Origin: JBMYQA01 sp049600855
GTDB lineage: Bacteria; Bacteroidota; Bacteroidia; Cytophagales; Flammeovirgaceae
DNA: 23,007 nucleotides
NCBI GenBank assembly: GCA_049600855.1
Contig: JBMYQA010000076.1
Span: forward strand, 1-23,007
Direction of reading: 5' to 3'
The translations under genes were made by a program, and so were the position numbers. Each line of letters begins with the position of its first letter. Positions within the stretch are counted from its first letter, which is position 1. The notes under the pieces were generated by a model. That model saw only the letters and a list, made by a program, of their open reading frames with translations, searched no databases and was not told the DNA's origin. Of the stretch, positions 1-8,950 are shown one piece after another.

Positions 1-146
1 ATTTTAAAGATGAACTCACTTCCGATGAAATCGAACAAACAATAGATCGAATTGAGTTGGCTATTAAACAGCAGATTCCAGCCGTAAATCGCATATTTAT
101 TGAGGCTGAAACGATTAAGATTGTAAAGAAAAGCAAGCATTTATAG
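1..146 (+). CDS. C-terminal fragment of a probable cation diffusion facilitator transporter
   Basis: An open frame enters from the left edge (first full codon at 3) and stops at TAG 144-146, giving 47 residues. The segment DELTSDEIEQTIDRIE followed by IPAVNRIFIEAE resembles the cytoplasmic C-terminal end of cation diffusion facilitator (CDF) family metal-efflux proteins, where a helix with a conserved Asp/Glu-rich start precedes an IFIEAE strand. The fragment carries none of the membrane part, so the metal and the direction of transport cannot be judged. The alkB start lies 95 bases downstream on the same strand. No clear terminator separates them, so read-through is possible. The family call rests on C-terminal resemblance only. 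Confidence 0.55.
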   Translation, partial: FKDELTSDEIEQTIDRIELAIKQQIPAVNRIFIEAETIKIVKKSKHL

Positions 147-240
147 ATTGGGAGTGAGCTGCTTGGGATTTTTACAAACATATATACATATTTTGGTGAA
201 ATTAGGTATATTAGCCTAAGCTTACCAAAAACTTACCATT

Positions 241-1353
241 ATGAGTCTTGCCAAAAAACTCGGCTTTCTCATGGCCTTTATGCTTCCTGCCATCATTGTG
301 TTTGGTTATTATATGGGAGGTGCTTGGAACTTTAGTAACCTGATTTTTGCCTATGTGCTCGTTCCAATCATCGATGAACTAGTCGGAAAAGATCCCATGA
401 ATATCAAAAAGGAAGATTTACCCGTTCTTTCAGGGCAAATCTACTTTGAAGCCATTTTACATGTAATGGTATATGTGCATCTTGCTATTTTAATTTGGGG
501 TTTTTATGTCATTTCCTCAGGTACCATGACTTGGCTTGAAATGATTGGCTTTACATTAAGCGTGATGGTATTGAGTAGTGGAATGATTAATGTAGCGCAT
601 GAGCTAGGGCATAAACAGCATAAGTTTGCCCAATTCCAAAGTCAATTAACACTCATGACCGTGTGCTACATGCATTTTTTCATTGAGCACAATAAGGGGC
701 ATCACGTAAATGTCGCTACCCCCAAAGATCCCGCCACGAGCAAAAAGAATCAAACTTTTTACAGCTTTTGGACGCAAAGTGTAATTGGGAGTTGGAAGGA
801 TGCTTGGAAGATTGAAAAAAGGAGATTAACCAGAAGAAATCTGAGTATTTGGTCTTTTCATAATCAAATGTTGTGGTATGCTTTGCTTCCTATTGCATTT
901 GTAAGCAGTTTGACATTGATTCTAGCATTTTTGGGACAAGCTCAATTTTTAGCTATTCCTATATTCTTTTTTGCGCAAAGCTTTTTAGCCTTTTCTTCTT
1001 TAGAAGCGGTGAACTATGTAGAGCATTATGGCCTGCTTAGGAAAGAAGTTAAGCCGGGGCACTACGAGCGAGTAAATCCCCTGCATTCTTGGAATTCGAA
1101 TCACATGGTAAGTAATTTTTTACTGTTTCAACTTCAACGCCATTCCGATCATCATGCTTTTGCAGTTCGGCCATACCAAGTACTTCGACATTTTGATGAA
1201 AGTCCCCAATTGCCCGCAGGTTATCCTGTTATGATTCTGATGTCATTAGTACCTCCACTTTGGTTCAAAAAAATGAATAAGCGATTGGAAGATTGGCAAG
1301 CAAAATCTTATGACGCGAACTACATTGCTAATGTGGTAAAAATGGTTGGATAG
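241..1353 (+). CDS. alkB: Alkane 1-monooxygenase (AlkB-type membrane di-iron hydroxylase)
   Basis: 370 residues. This integral inner-membrane non-haem di-iron enzyme family hydroxylates the terminal carbon of medium-chain alkanes to 1-alkanols, using electrons from rubredoxin and rubredoxin reductase. Visible motifs are His box 1 HELGHKQH (120-127), box 2 EHNKGHH (149-155), NYVEHYGL (258-265) and box 3 LQRHSDHH (298-305). The box 3 and NYxEHYGL forms separate AlkB from xylene monooxygenase and from fatty-acid desaturases of the same superfamily. Hydrophobic helices lie near residues 8-45, 70-92, 98-116, 210-232 and 235-253. Length is close to the shorter AlkB proteins. No rubredoxin gene or domain is in the window, so redox partners must be encoded elsewhere. 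The ATG at 241 is preceded by A/T-rich sequence without a strong Shine-Dalgarno site. The exact substrate chain length cannot be read from the sequence. Confidence 0.9.
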   Translation: MSLAKKLGFLMAFMLPAIIVFGYYMGGAWNFSNLIFAYVLVPIIDELVGKDPMNIKKEDLPVLSGQIYFEAILHVMVYVHLAILIWGFYVISSGTMTWLEMIGFTLSVMVLSSGMINVAHELGHKQHKFAQFQSQLTLMTVCYMHFFIEHNKGHHVNVATPKDPATSKKNQTFYSFWTQSVIGSWKDAWKIEKRRLTRRNLSIWSFHNQMLWYALLPIAFVSSLTLILAFLGQAQFLAIPIFFFAQSFLAFSSLEAVNYVEHYGLLRKEVKPGHYERVNPLHSWNSNHMVSNFLLFQLQRHSDHHAFAVRPYQVLRHFDESPQLPAGYPVMILMSLVPPLWFKKMNKRLEDWQAKSYDANYIANVVKMVG

Positions 1354-1858
1354 TTTCCGATACTGTTTGAACTTTTTCTTTCAGGTAAAACTAACTAATT
1401 TTCACCCCTATTTCGTTGCTGTTTTCTTTAATAGCCTACCTTATTCGTTCCGGCAGAAACCGCTCTAAAGTGTCTTGTCTGGATGCAAGTCAATTCAGTG
1501 TTAGCAGCTAAACAAAAAACTTAACTAGTCTCTTAAATCACACAGGGAAGGGGCTGTCTTGTTCCTAAAACCTCTTACTTTCCCCTTATTTCTGCTTTAT
1601 TTTCCTCGGTCTATTGAATTTTTTTTACGTAAAATACTTACGTGTTTTTAGTGAAAAAATTAGCCTATTACAACATATTAAGTAAGTGTTAAGTTCCCGA
1701 TTAATTTAAATTCATATTCTCGTAAATGTAAGAAAATAAGGGATATGTAATGGAATAGTTATATATTTTAAATGCTTATTGGTACTTTATCTGTAAAAAA
1801 TTGCACTGAACACTATTAAAGTTTTTTTTCACGAATAATTAACATTTTTTTTGACAAA

Positions 1859-1891
1859 CTTGATAAGTAGAGTGTCATGTAAGTATATTTG
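1859..1891 (+). promoter_or_regulatory. Candidate Bacteroidota promoter for the SusC/SusD operon
   Basis: TATATTTG at 1884-1891 fits the Bacteroidota -7 consensus TAnnTTTG exactly. A CTTG at 1859-1862 lies 21 bases upstream and can serve as the -33 element (consensus TTTG or TTG with a spacer near 19-21). The predicted start is about 420 bases before the susC ATG, which makes the assignment less certain. A nearer, weaker promoter may exist. Confidence 0.35.
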
Positions 1892-1931
1892 CTCGATCTT
1901 ACTTGAAAAGGTGATCATTAATATAATCCTC

Positions 1932-1954
1932 TTTGTTGAATGAACTTCAACAAA
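1932..1954 (+). repeat. Perfect 9-bp inverted repeat in the susC leader
   Basis: TTTGTTGAA (1932-1940) and TTCAACAAA (1946-1954) are exact reverse complements around a 5-base centre. It starts about 40 bases after the candidate promoter. It lacks a T-tract on either strand, so it is not an intrinsic terminator. It could be a protein-binding operator or an RNA hairpin; the sequence does not tell which. Confidence 0.5.
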
Positions 1955-2224
1955 AATGCAATCTAAAAAATATATGCAATCTCTTATGCTAAACTTTCAA
2001 CCTAAACTAAGACTACATCCCACTATCGGCTTACTTGGAAATGAGTTATTACCAAAACTTATAGGAAAATAGAACTCGGTACATCACATCACCCTTTACT
2101 TCAATGCTAATTCGAAATATGGCATTGAGTTTTTCAGTTGGTGATATATGACAAGCACAACATAGAATCATAAAGTCGACTTCTAATTTTTCTACCACAA
2201 GCAACTATACAAATTTCTGGCTTT

Positions 2225-2246
2225 GTTGCCTATCAGTAAAGGCAAC
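2225..2246 (+). repeat. Inverted repeat about 75 bases before susC
   Basis: GTTGCCT (2225-2231) and AGGCAAC (2240-2246) form a perfect 7-bp stem with an 8-base loop, ending 74 bases before the susC ATG. There is no T-tract, so termination is unlikely. It may be a leader hairpin or an operator half-site pair. Confidence 0.4.
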
Positions 2247-2320
2247 CTTACTAACTATCCTTCAGCCGTACATTGGGTATGGTTGATGACTTATTTATTT
2301 ATTGTTTAAATCTAACAAGC

Positions 2321-5300
2321 ATGAAGAAGTCCTTACTATTATCATTTATTCTGCTGACTTTCTTTGCTTTCTCAGCACATGCACAAGAGCGTGTAGTGTC
2401 GGGAACAGTAACAGATGCTGATGCGGGAGACGCCATTCCAGGCGTAAACGTCATCATTAAAGGCACAACAACAGGTGCCACTACCGACATTGACGGTAAG
2501 TATCAAGTAAAAGTACCCAACAACGATGCTGTATTGGTATTCAGTTATGTAGGGTATAAGAGCCAAGAGATTACTGTTGGCGCGCAATCTAAGATCGATA
2601 TCCGGTTAGAAGCTGATTCTGAAGTATTGGAAGAAGTAGTAGTAACTGCGGCGGGTATCGAGAGAGACAAGAAAAAGTTAGGTTATGCTGTACAGCAAGT
2701 AAAAAGTGATGAGCTTTTACAGGCACAAGAAGCAAACGTAGTAAATGCTTTGAATGCCAAAGTTGCTGGTGTACAAATTACTTCAGCTGAAGGTTCGCCA
2801 GGTGCTGCTTCTCGAATCAACATTCGTGGTAACTCTTCATTAACTGGTAATAACACTCCTTTATTTGTGATTGATGGTTTGCCTATTAGTGAGTCTACAA
2901 CTGGTGGGCCTGGTAGTGCATCAACAGCAGGTGTGGCTAACTCTAACCGTGCTGTTGACTTAAATCCTGAAGATATTGCAGATATTACTGTATTGAAAGG
3001 AGGAGCCGCAACTGCACTTTATGGCTTAAGAGCTGCAAATGGTGCGATCATCATTACGACCAAAAGAGGTTCTGCAAACTCAAAACCTAAAGTTACTTTA
3101 AGCTCTACCATCACGTTAAATGAGCACAATGGAATTACACCATTGAACGATCGTTACGCTCAAGGTATTAGCGATAACTATTTATTCCCAGCTGGTGGTG
3201 CTTTTGCTTCATGGGGACCTGATTTAGCAACTTTGGTATTTGATCCGAATACAGCAAACCCATGGGATAAAAATGGTGCAATAACAACAGCTTTAGCATT
3301 GCCGAATGGAACGCCAATTGCACCTTATGACAATGTAGGCGATTTTTATCAAACAGGCGTTTCAACAAACAATTACCTCAGTGTAACAGGTGGTAATGGA
3401 AATGCGACTTATTTCGCGTCCATTGGTCATTTAGATCAAGAAGGTATTACCCCTAATGCTACGTTCCAAAGAACTACAGCAAAAGTAAATACAGATTTCC
3501 GTTTAACGGATAAAGCAAAGTTTAGTAGTGGTATTACTTATACGAGATCAGGTGGTAACCGTATTCAGCGTGGTAGTAACACTTCTGGAGTAATGTTAGG
3601 CTTATTGAGAACACCTCCTTCATTTGACAACTCTAATGGTTTTGGTTCAGATGCAGTAGATACTCCTGAATCGTATATTTTCCCTGACGGAACGCAACGT
3701 ACTTACCGTGCTGGTGGTGGTTACGATAACCCATTCTGGGTAGTAAACCGTATTCCTCACACAGATGAAGTAAACCGTTTGATTGCATATGGACAATTAA
3801 ATTATGCAGTTACAGATTGGTTAGACGTGACTTATCGAGTTGGTAATGACTTCTACTCAGACAGACGTTCGCAAGGTTTTGCTGTAAACTCAAGAACATT
3901 GACAGGAGGACAAGTATGGGAGCTTCAAATATTCAATCAAGATTTCAACTCTGATTTAATCATTACAGCAGATAAAGATTTTAATGATGATTTGACAGGT
4001 ACTTTGATTGTAGGGCATAACTATTTTAGAAGCCATAATCAGACTTTATATGTACAAGGAGATGGCTTAGTAATTCCTGACTTCTATAATCTTTCTAATG
4101 CGTCATCAATCTCTACTCAAGACAATGAGAGTATTTTGAAAAGACATGGTGCATTCTTCGACGCTGGTATCTCTTACAAAGACATGTTATTTGTAAATAT
4201 TACTGGTCGTAATGATTGGTCTTCTACGCTTCCTGAAGAAAATAACTCGTTCTTCTATCCTTCATTTAACGTAGGTTTTGCGTTCTCAGAGTTGATGGGT
4301 GAGAATAAGATTTTATCTTTTGGTAAACTTAGAGCCTCTTATGCAATTGTGGGTAACGATGCACCTGTTTATGCCACAGATACCTATTTCGCGAGTTCTG
4401 TTCCAGGATTTACATATAGTGTAATAGATGGCTGGACGAATGGTCTAGGTTTCCCTGCATTTGGCGGAACTTCTGCGTTTACTACGCAAAATACCTTGGG
4501 TAACAGCGAACTTAAGCCAGAAAGAAGTAGCACGTTTGAAATTGGTGCTGACTTACGTTTCTTCGATAACAAGTTAACTTTAGACGTAACTTACTTCGAT
4601 ATTTCTACTACAGATCAAATCGTAGCGGTTTCGTTATCAAATGCTTCTGGTTTTGGTTCGATTTTTACCAATGCGGGTGATGTATCCAACAGAGGTCTTG
4701 AATTGGTATTAGGAGCGACTCCTTATAAAAAAGGTGGATTTGCTTGGACAACAAACTTGGCATTTACAGCTATGGAGAATACTGTAGAGGAGCTAGCACC
4801 AGGTATTGAAAATATCTTCTTAGGAGGTTTTACGGGTACAGCATCAAGAGCGGTACAAGGAGAACCATATGGAACCTTGTTTGGTGGTACTTGGCAAAAG
4901 TTAAATGGTCAAGTGGTTATTGGAGATGATGGCTTCCCTGTTGCTTCTGGTACAACTGATGTAATTGGCGACCCTAATCCAGATTGGACTGCAGGTTTGA
5001 GAAATACCTTGACTTATAAAGATTTGACACTTTCATTCTTAATAGACATTCGTAGTGGAGGTGACATGTGGAATGGTACTAAAGGTGCTTTAACCTTCTT
5101 CGGTGCATCTGAATTGACAGAAGATTTTAGAGATCGTGTAGTTGTATTCGACGGAGTTTTAGCAGATGGAACACCTAACACACAAGAAGTGGTATTAACC
5201 GAAGATTGGTTCTTGGGCAATGGCGGTGGATTTGGTGACGTTGATGAGCACTTTGTAGAATCAACTTCTTGGGTACGTTTAAGAGATGTTTCTTTAAACT

Positions 5301-5536
5301 ACAACATCCCTAAAAAGTTATTTGATGGATGGTTTGCAGAAGGTGGTTCGATTACACTTTTCGGTAGAAACTTGTGGATGTGGACTGCATTTGATGGAAA
5401 CAGCGGTCGTGACCCTGAAGTAAGTTTAACAAATGCTGGTGGTCAAACGAACGCGGCATTAAACGCAGCTGGTTTGGAGTACTTCAATGGCCCTAACAAC
5501 AAAAGCTATGGAGCTACTTTAAGGCTTACTTTCTAA
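2321..5536 (+). CDS. SusC/RagA family TonB-linked outer-membrane transporter
   Basis: 1071 residues from the ATG at 2321. This start is preferred over the in-frame codon 48 bases upstream because it places a clean signal peptide at the N-terminus (hydrophobic core 4-18, AHA-Q at 19-22). In order, residues ~26-98 form the carboxypeptidase-regulatory-like beta-sandwich (SGTVTDADAGDAIPGVNV, SYVGYKS). LEEVVVTAAG at about 103-112 introduces the plug, ~120-250, which contains the SusC/RagA signature NSSLTGNNTPLFVIDGLPI (171-189) and ends in TTKRG. The remainder is a long beta-barrel ending in LRLTF, with a C-terminal Phe. SusC proteins import ligands captured by the partner SusD, powered by TonB. 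The SusD partner follows after 34 bases. No glycoside hydrolase or sensor gene adjoins, so the substrate is unknown and need not be a glycan. Confidence 0.93.
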   Translation: MKKSLLLSFILLTFFAFSAHAQERVVSGTVTDADAGDAIPGVNVIIKGTTTGATTDIDGKYQVKVPNNDAVLVFSYVGYKSQEITVGAQSKIDIRLEADSEVLEEVVVTAAGIERDKKKLGYAVQQVKSDELLQAQEANVVNALNAKVAGVQITSAEGSPGAASRINIRGNSSLTGNNTPLFVIDGLPISESTTGGPGSASTAGVANSNRAVDLNPEDIADITVLKGGAATALYGLRAANGAIIITTKRGSANSKPKVTLSSTITLNEHNGITPLNDRYAQGISDNYLFPAGGAFASWGPDLATLVFDPNTANPWDKNGAITTALALPNGTPIAPYDNVGDFYQTGVSTNNYLSVTGGNGNATYFASIGHLDQEGITPNATFQRTTAKVNTDFRLTDKAKFSSGITYTRSGGNRIQRGSNTSGVMLGLLRTPPSFDNSNGFGSDAVDTPESYIFPDGTQRTYRAGGGYDNPFWVVNRIPHTDEVNRLIAYGQLNYAVTDWLDVTYRVGNDFYSDRRSQGFAVNSRTLTGGQVWELQIFNQDFNSDLIITADKDFNDDLTGTLIVGHNYFRSHNQTLYVQGDGLVIPDFYNLSNASSISTQDNESILKRHGAFFDAGISYKDMLFVNITGRNDWSSTLPEENNSFFYPSFNVGFAFSELMGENKILSFGKLRASYAIVGNDAPVYATDTYFASSVPGFTYSVIDGWTNGLGFPAFGGTSAFTTQNTLGNSELKPERSSTFEIGADLRFFDNKLTLDVTYFDISTTDQIVAVSLSNASGFGSIFTNAGDVSNRGLELVLGATPYKKGGFAWTTNLAFTAMENTVEELAPGIENIFLGGFTGTASRAVQGEPYGTLFGGTWQKLNGQVVIGDDGFPVASGTTDVIGDPNPDWTAGLRNTLTYKDLTLSFLIDIRSGGDMWNGTKGALTFFGASELTEDFRDRVVVFDGVLADGTPNTQEVVLTEDWFLGNGGGFGDVDEHFVESTSWVRLRDVSLNYNIPKKLFDGWFAEGGSITLFGRNLWMWTAFDGNSGRDPEVSLTNAGGQTNAALNAAGLEYFNGPNNKSYGATLRLTF

Positions 5537-5570
5537 GTTACCCAATCATTCAGTTTTTAATTTGAAAATT

Positions 5571-6926
5571 ATGAAAAGATTCAATAGATATATTGCTGCT
5601 TTAGTAGCATCCCTATTCATTCTTACATCTTGCGATTTTGGCGATATTAATATTGACCCTGCCAATCCAATTGATGTGCCTATCGGTTCTTTATTACCTG
5701 CTTCTCAAGCTCAGTTAGCTTATGTGTTGGGTGGTGATATGGGCCGCTACAATGGTGTATTTACGCAGCACTATGGCGGAATTTCTCGTCAGCACTTAGT
5801 GATTGCACGTTACGGTTTAAGTGAGTCTGATGTAAATACTACTTGGAATCAGTTATATGCAGGCTTATTCCAAGATATGACTACTTTGATTACAAAAGCG
5901 GAAGAAACCGAATCGCCACACTACAGTGGTATTGCTAAAATCATTATTGCAAACATGCTAGGTGCTGCAACTGATGTTTGGGGCAACATTCCTTATTCCG
6001 AAGCTGGCCAGGGAGTAGCTAACTTATCGCCTGCTTATGATACACGTGATCAAATTTATACTTCGATTCACACTTTATTGAGTGAGGCTCGTACAGAGTT
6101 AGGGCAAACAAGTGCTATAGCTGTAGGTGCAGAGGATTTGTACTATGGAGGTGATATCGATTCTTGGATTGCGCTTTCACATACCTTAGATGCGCGTTAT
6201 TACTTACACAGAGGTAATTATGCAAGTGCTTTAAGCTCTGCGCAAAATGGTATTGCTAGCAATGCAGGAGATTTTGATTTCCAATTTGGTTCTGCAGCAA
6301 CAGAGCAAAATCCATTGTATCAATTTATGGATCAGCGTGCTGGTGACTTGGTAATGGGTGAGTTTTTCATTGAATTGATGAAAGATATTAATGACCCTCG
6401 TTTATCGTCTTTTGCTACAGAATTTGATGGTGGCTATTCTGGTGCACCTGCTGGTGTCAGTCAAGATGCTTCTTTACCTGGTGCATTCTATGCTGCGCCA
6501 AACTCGATTGTTACATTAGCAAGTTATGTAGAAAATCAATTCATCATGGCAGAAGTTAATTTCCGTCAAGGAAGTACTATAGCGGCTACTACCAATTTAA
6601 CAAATGCTTTAAATGCCTCTTTAACGAAGATTACAGGTGCTACAGATGCGGTATTTGTTACTGCAGAAACAGCAACAGTTTCGTTGGAGTCTATCATGAC
6701 ACACAAGTACATTGCCTTGTTTAGTCAAACAGAAACGTGGAATGATGTACGTAGAACGGGCTTACCTGTGTTAACTCCAGCAAATGAATCACAATTACCC
6801 ACTGGCGAGATGCCTTCAAGGTGGGCTTATCCTCAAGGAGAGCGCGACTTTAACGGTGCAAACTGGTCAGCAAATACGCCTTCTGAAGATGTAAATCAGG
6901 TGTTAATCACTGATTTAGATTGGTAA
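5571..6926 (+). CDS. SusD/RagB-family nutrient-binding outer-membrane lipoprotein
   Basis: 451 residues. ATG at 5571 is chosen over an in-frame TTG nine bases earlier. The N-terminus is a lipoprotein signal with lipobox LTSC (Cys21). DINIDPANP (25-33) and LLPASQAQLA (41-50) are typical of the SusD-like branch annotated as starch-binding associated or SusD-like_2. Near the C-terminus, SLESIMTHKYIALF followed by WNDVRRTGLPVL is the conserved SusD helix that packs at the binding lid. SusD proteins sit on the cell surface and close over the SusC barrel to deliver ligand. Gene order SusC-SusD and the 34-base spacing support one transcript and one complex. The ligand cannot be predicted from this sequence. 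Confidence 0.9.
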   Translation: MKRFNRYIAALVASLFILTSCDFGDINIDPANPIDVPIGSLLPASQAQLAYVLGGDMGRYNGVFTQHYGGISRQHLVIARYGLSESDVNTTWNQLYAGLFQDMTTLITKAEETESPHYSGIAKIIIANMLGAATDVWGNIPYSEAGQGVANLSPAYDTRDQIYTSIHTLLSEARTELGQTSAIAVGAEDLYYGGDIDSWIALSHTLDARYYLHRGNYASALSSAQNGIASNAGDFDFQFGSAATEQNPLYQFMDQRAGDLVMGEFFIELMKDINDPRLSSFATEFDGGYSGAPAGVSQDASLPGAFYAAPNSIVTLASYVENQFIMAEVNFRQGSTIAATTNLTNALNASLTKITGATDAVFVTAETATVSLESIMTHKYIALFSQTETWNDVRRTGLPVLTPANESQLPTGEMPSRWAYPQGERDFNGANWSANTPSEDVNQVLITDLDW

Positions 6927-6955
6927 TTTCATTCATCAGAAAAAAAGATAATCCA

Positions 6956-7291
6956 ATGAAAAAATATATTTCAAGCATTTTATTTGCACTTCTAGTATTA
7001 GTATCTACTTCATGTGAAGAAGATAACTACGAAGACGATTTTTTCAATGTAGTGAACAAGTGGGGTATCATTGGCCCAGCTGAAGTAACTAGCGGCGAAA
7101 CAGTAGAGTTTAGAACTCGTTTCGAAGACGGTGTTTCTTATACATGGACAGTACCTACTGGCGCTACCATTACTTCTACTTATCCTGCTACACACTACCG
7201 TATCGAAGTAACATTTGGTACAACAAGTGGTGATGTCACTGTATCAGGCGCAGGATTAGATACAGGAAGCTTAACCGTAACCGTAGACTAA
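6956..7291 (+). CDS. Small PKD/Ig-like surface lipoprotein, third gene of the SusCD operon
   Basis: 111 residues from ATG 6956; the open frame extends further upstream, but only this start begins a lipoprotein signal (MKKYISSILF, hydrophobic 4-16, STSC with Cys20). After an acidic stretch EEDNYEDD, one beta-sandwich of about 75 residues follows: GPAEVTSGETVEFRTRF, then YTWTVPTGATI and repeated VTVSG strands. This is the pattern of PKD-like or Ig-like domains. It starts 29 bases after susD and precedes a strong terminator, so it is the last gene of the operon. By analogy with other SusCD operons it may be an auxiliary surface ligand-binding protein, but that is inference. It is much smaller than SusE or SusF. 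No enzyme motif is present. Confidence 0.75.
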   Translation: MKKYISSILFALLVLVSTSCEEDNYEDDFFNVVNKWGIIGPAEVTSGETVEFRTRFEDGVSYTWTVPTGATITSTYPATHYRIEVTFGTTSGDVTVSGAGLDTGSLTVTVD

Positions 7292-7313
7292 TCGAATTCG
7301 ATTTACAGTTCAT

Positions 7314-7350
7314 AAAAAAATCAGCTTGGAGTAATCCAAGCTGATTTTTT
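7314..7350 (+). terminator. Intrinsic terminator of the SusC-SusD-lipoprotein operon
   Basis: ATCAGCTTGGA (7320-7330) pairs perfectly with TCCAAGCTGAT (7335-7345) around a GTAA loop. It is flanked by seven As and followed by a run of Ts to 7350. The A and T flanks make it potentially bidirectional. It lies 23 bases after the last stop of the operon. Confidence 0.92.
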
Positions 7351-7565
7351 ATATGAAAACAAATCTTTGAACAGCATAAGGGTTGAGGGGGAGCTTTATC
7401 CCTTTTTTCTCATTACTAAGAAATGTCTGATATTTTCCTACAAAGCTCAAAAATGTAAATTCAATATTTTTTTTGAAAAAAATAGCTAAAAAGATGTTTA
7501 CGCTTCACTATCCCAATCATGATACTATAGAATAAGAGCTGATTAAAATTTATTGTTAAGAACTC

Positions 7566-8300
7566 ATGAAAAAGTTAATTCCAAATTCAATCTTGTACTT
7601 ATGCTGTTTGGGACTACTCACAACGCTCCTTTTCACAAGCTGTGACGATGATAATGGAGGTGAACCGAATAACGCTCCTGTAATTGTTAATCCCATTGAG
7701 GATCAAGATTTAGATGAGGGGTTTGGTACAAAGACGATTGACATTTCTAATATTTTTACCGACCTAGATGAAGATCTGCTTACATTTGAAGTTTCGACCA
7801 GTGATACTTCCATCGTAAGCGTCAATTTATCTGGAAACATATTAACTATTCAAGAAGGAGAGTTGGGAACGGCAATGATCACACTTTCTGCAAATGATGG
7901 AGAAGATAGTGTGAGTGATGAATTTACCATTACGGTATCTCCAGTAACACTGAATGGTACTTGGCGGCTGGTTTCTGCTACAAATGACGGAAACGCTTTG
8001 ATCAACCCGACCATGACTGTCGTATTTGCGGGTAATGACTTTGATGGTTCAGGGACTTTTTCGATTAGTAACATGAGCAGTGAGGTTTTTGCTTATAATG
8101 GAGCAACATCAGGTAGTTACACCATTTCTGGAACGAGTGCCATCACATTTACCACAGGTACTGAAAGTAACACGGCAGCGATATATTCATCACCATTATC
8201 TGGCGAAACTCATTTGGTAACAGCTTTCAATGTAAATTTAGCTCAACATAACCAAACGTCTGAGGCTCTTTTGATTTACACGTTCGAGTTTGTGGATTAA
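7566..8300 (+). CDS. Lipoprotein with cadherin/Ig-like domain and lipocalin-like C-terminal part
   Basis: 244 residues. The N-terminus is a lipoprotein signal (hydrophobic 9-22, FTSC with Cys26) followed by DDDNGGEPN, an acidic stretch after the lipid Cys that is common in surface-exposed Bacteroidota lipoproteins. Residues ~37-126 form one beta-sandwich of the bacterial cadherin-like or putative-Ig type (NAPVIVNPIEDQDLDEG, FTDLDEDLLTFEV, ANDGEDSVSDEFTITV), with acidic positions suited to calcium. Residues ~129-244, beginning LNGTWRLVSATNDG, resemble the lipocalin-like domains of Bacteroidota lipoproteins. It is transcribed separately from the SusCD operon, because a strong terminator and 215 bases intervene. 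It converges on the membrane-protein gene at 8323 with only 22 bases between them. No specific function can be assigned. Confidence 0.7.
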   Translation: MKKLIPNSILYLCCLGLLTTLLFTSCDDDNGGEPNNAPVIVNPIEDQDLDEGFGTKTIDISNIFTDLDEDLLTFEVSTSDTSIVSVNLSGNILTIQEGELGTAMITLSANDGEDSVSDEFTITVSPVTLNGTWRLVSATNDGNALINPTMTVVFAGNDFDGSGTFSISNMSSEVFAYNGATSGSYTISGTSAITFTTGTESNTAAIYSSPLSGETHLVTAFNVNLAQHNQTSEALLIYTFEFVD

Positions 8301-8322
8301 GGTTAAGCAGAAAGTAGGGATG

Positions 8323-8694
8323 CTATTCATCATGAGCATTCTTATTACATTCATCTCGCCAAGCTCGATAACTTCCATGGACATGGTACATCACTTTTTC
8401 AGTAAGCATTCCAGTAAAGATTCCCCAAATAGGCAAGGTTATTAACCCAAGTACTAATGAGTAATTTTCGTAAGGCTGGAGTGATTCTATTGTTTGTGCA
8501 TAAGCCCTAAATTCAATGACCATGAACATCATCATAAATAAGGCAGGCATTAAACAAAATACGGCGAATATGCCTAATCTAAATTGAACGCCTATAACAT
8601 CATCTGGACAAAACATAAAGCCAATGTGCTTTCGTAATAGGTAAGCAGGAATTAAACAGATGATAAATAGTGTGAGAATGATTAAATCTTGCAT
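8323..8694 (-). CDS. Small three-helix membrane protein of unknown function
   Basis: 123 residues with three hydrophobic segments, approximately 4-20, 42-64 and 79-100. A short CPDDVIGVQFRLG loop follows the first, and the charged tail (YRAWRDECNKNAHDE) is probably cytoplasmic. I recognise no family. It is convergent with the upstream lipoprotein gene and divergent from the HD-domain gene. No terminator is obvious in the 22 bases before the convergent stop codons. The reading frame is supported by its membrane-protein composition and by occupying an otherwise gene-free gap. Confidence 0.55.
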   Translation of the reverse strand: MQDLIILTLFIICLIPAYLLRKHIGFMFCPDDVIGVQFRLGIFAVFCLMPALFMMMFMVIEFRAYAQTIESLQPYENYSLVLGLITLPIWGIFTGMLTEKVMYHVHGSYRAWRDECNKNAHDE

Positions 8695-8950
8695 GATAGT
8701 TAGTTTTGCATGCCTCTTTAAGTTACTAATTTTTGTATTTCTCTGAAATTCGTAGTTGAGTTATTTTTATATTGAAGCTTTACGAGGTTCTTCAAACTAG
8801 AACAGGCTGAAAAGTGTACAAGAATTATTTGTATCTAGTTTTAAGATTGAATGTGCGATCGAAATTACCTCAACATTAATTATTCACTTTTACAATTACA
8901 TGCCTGCTTGAGATGCGTGGGCAACTTTAATATTTAGGAAAAATACTGTT

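Larger units (their letters stand above)
1354..2320. other. Long AT-rich intergenic region and susC leader, no gene recognised
   Basis: 967 bases lie between alkB and the SusC gene with no convincing protein or RNA gene. The only longer open frame is a 32-codon one at 1974-2072 (+), with no recognisable similarity. The region holds a possible promoter at 1859-1891, a perfect 9-bp hairpin at 1932-1954 and a 7-bp hairpin at 2225-2246, all before the susC start. If the promoter is real, the mRNA leader would be about 420 bases. No intrinsic terminator was seen after alkB. Confidence 0.5.

Noticed and set aside
1974..2072. 32-codon frame in the susC leader
   Set aside because: No similarity, no start signal, and AT-rich leaders give such frames by chance.
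2273..2320. Upstream in-frame start for SusC
   Set aside because: It would add 16 residues before a typical signal peptide; the ATG at 2321 gives a normal exported N-terminus.
6920..6955. Upstream start for the small lipoprotein, overlapping susD
   Set aside because: The added residues are charged and precede a clear lipoprotein signal that starts at 6956.
7378..7408. AAGGG...CCCTT followed by Ts, a second terminator-like element after the SusCD operon
   Set aside because: Only five pairs with a 17-base loop; the perfect terminator at 7314-7350 already ends the operon.
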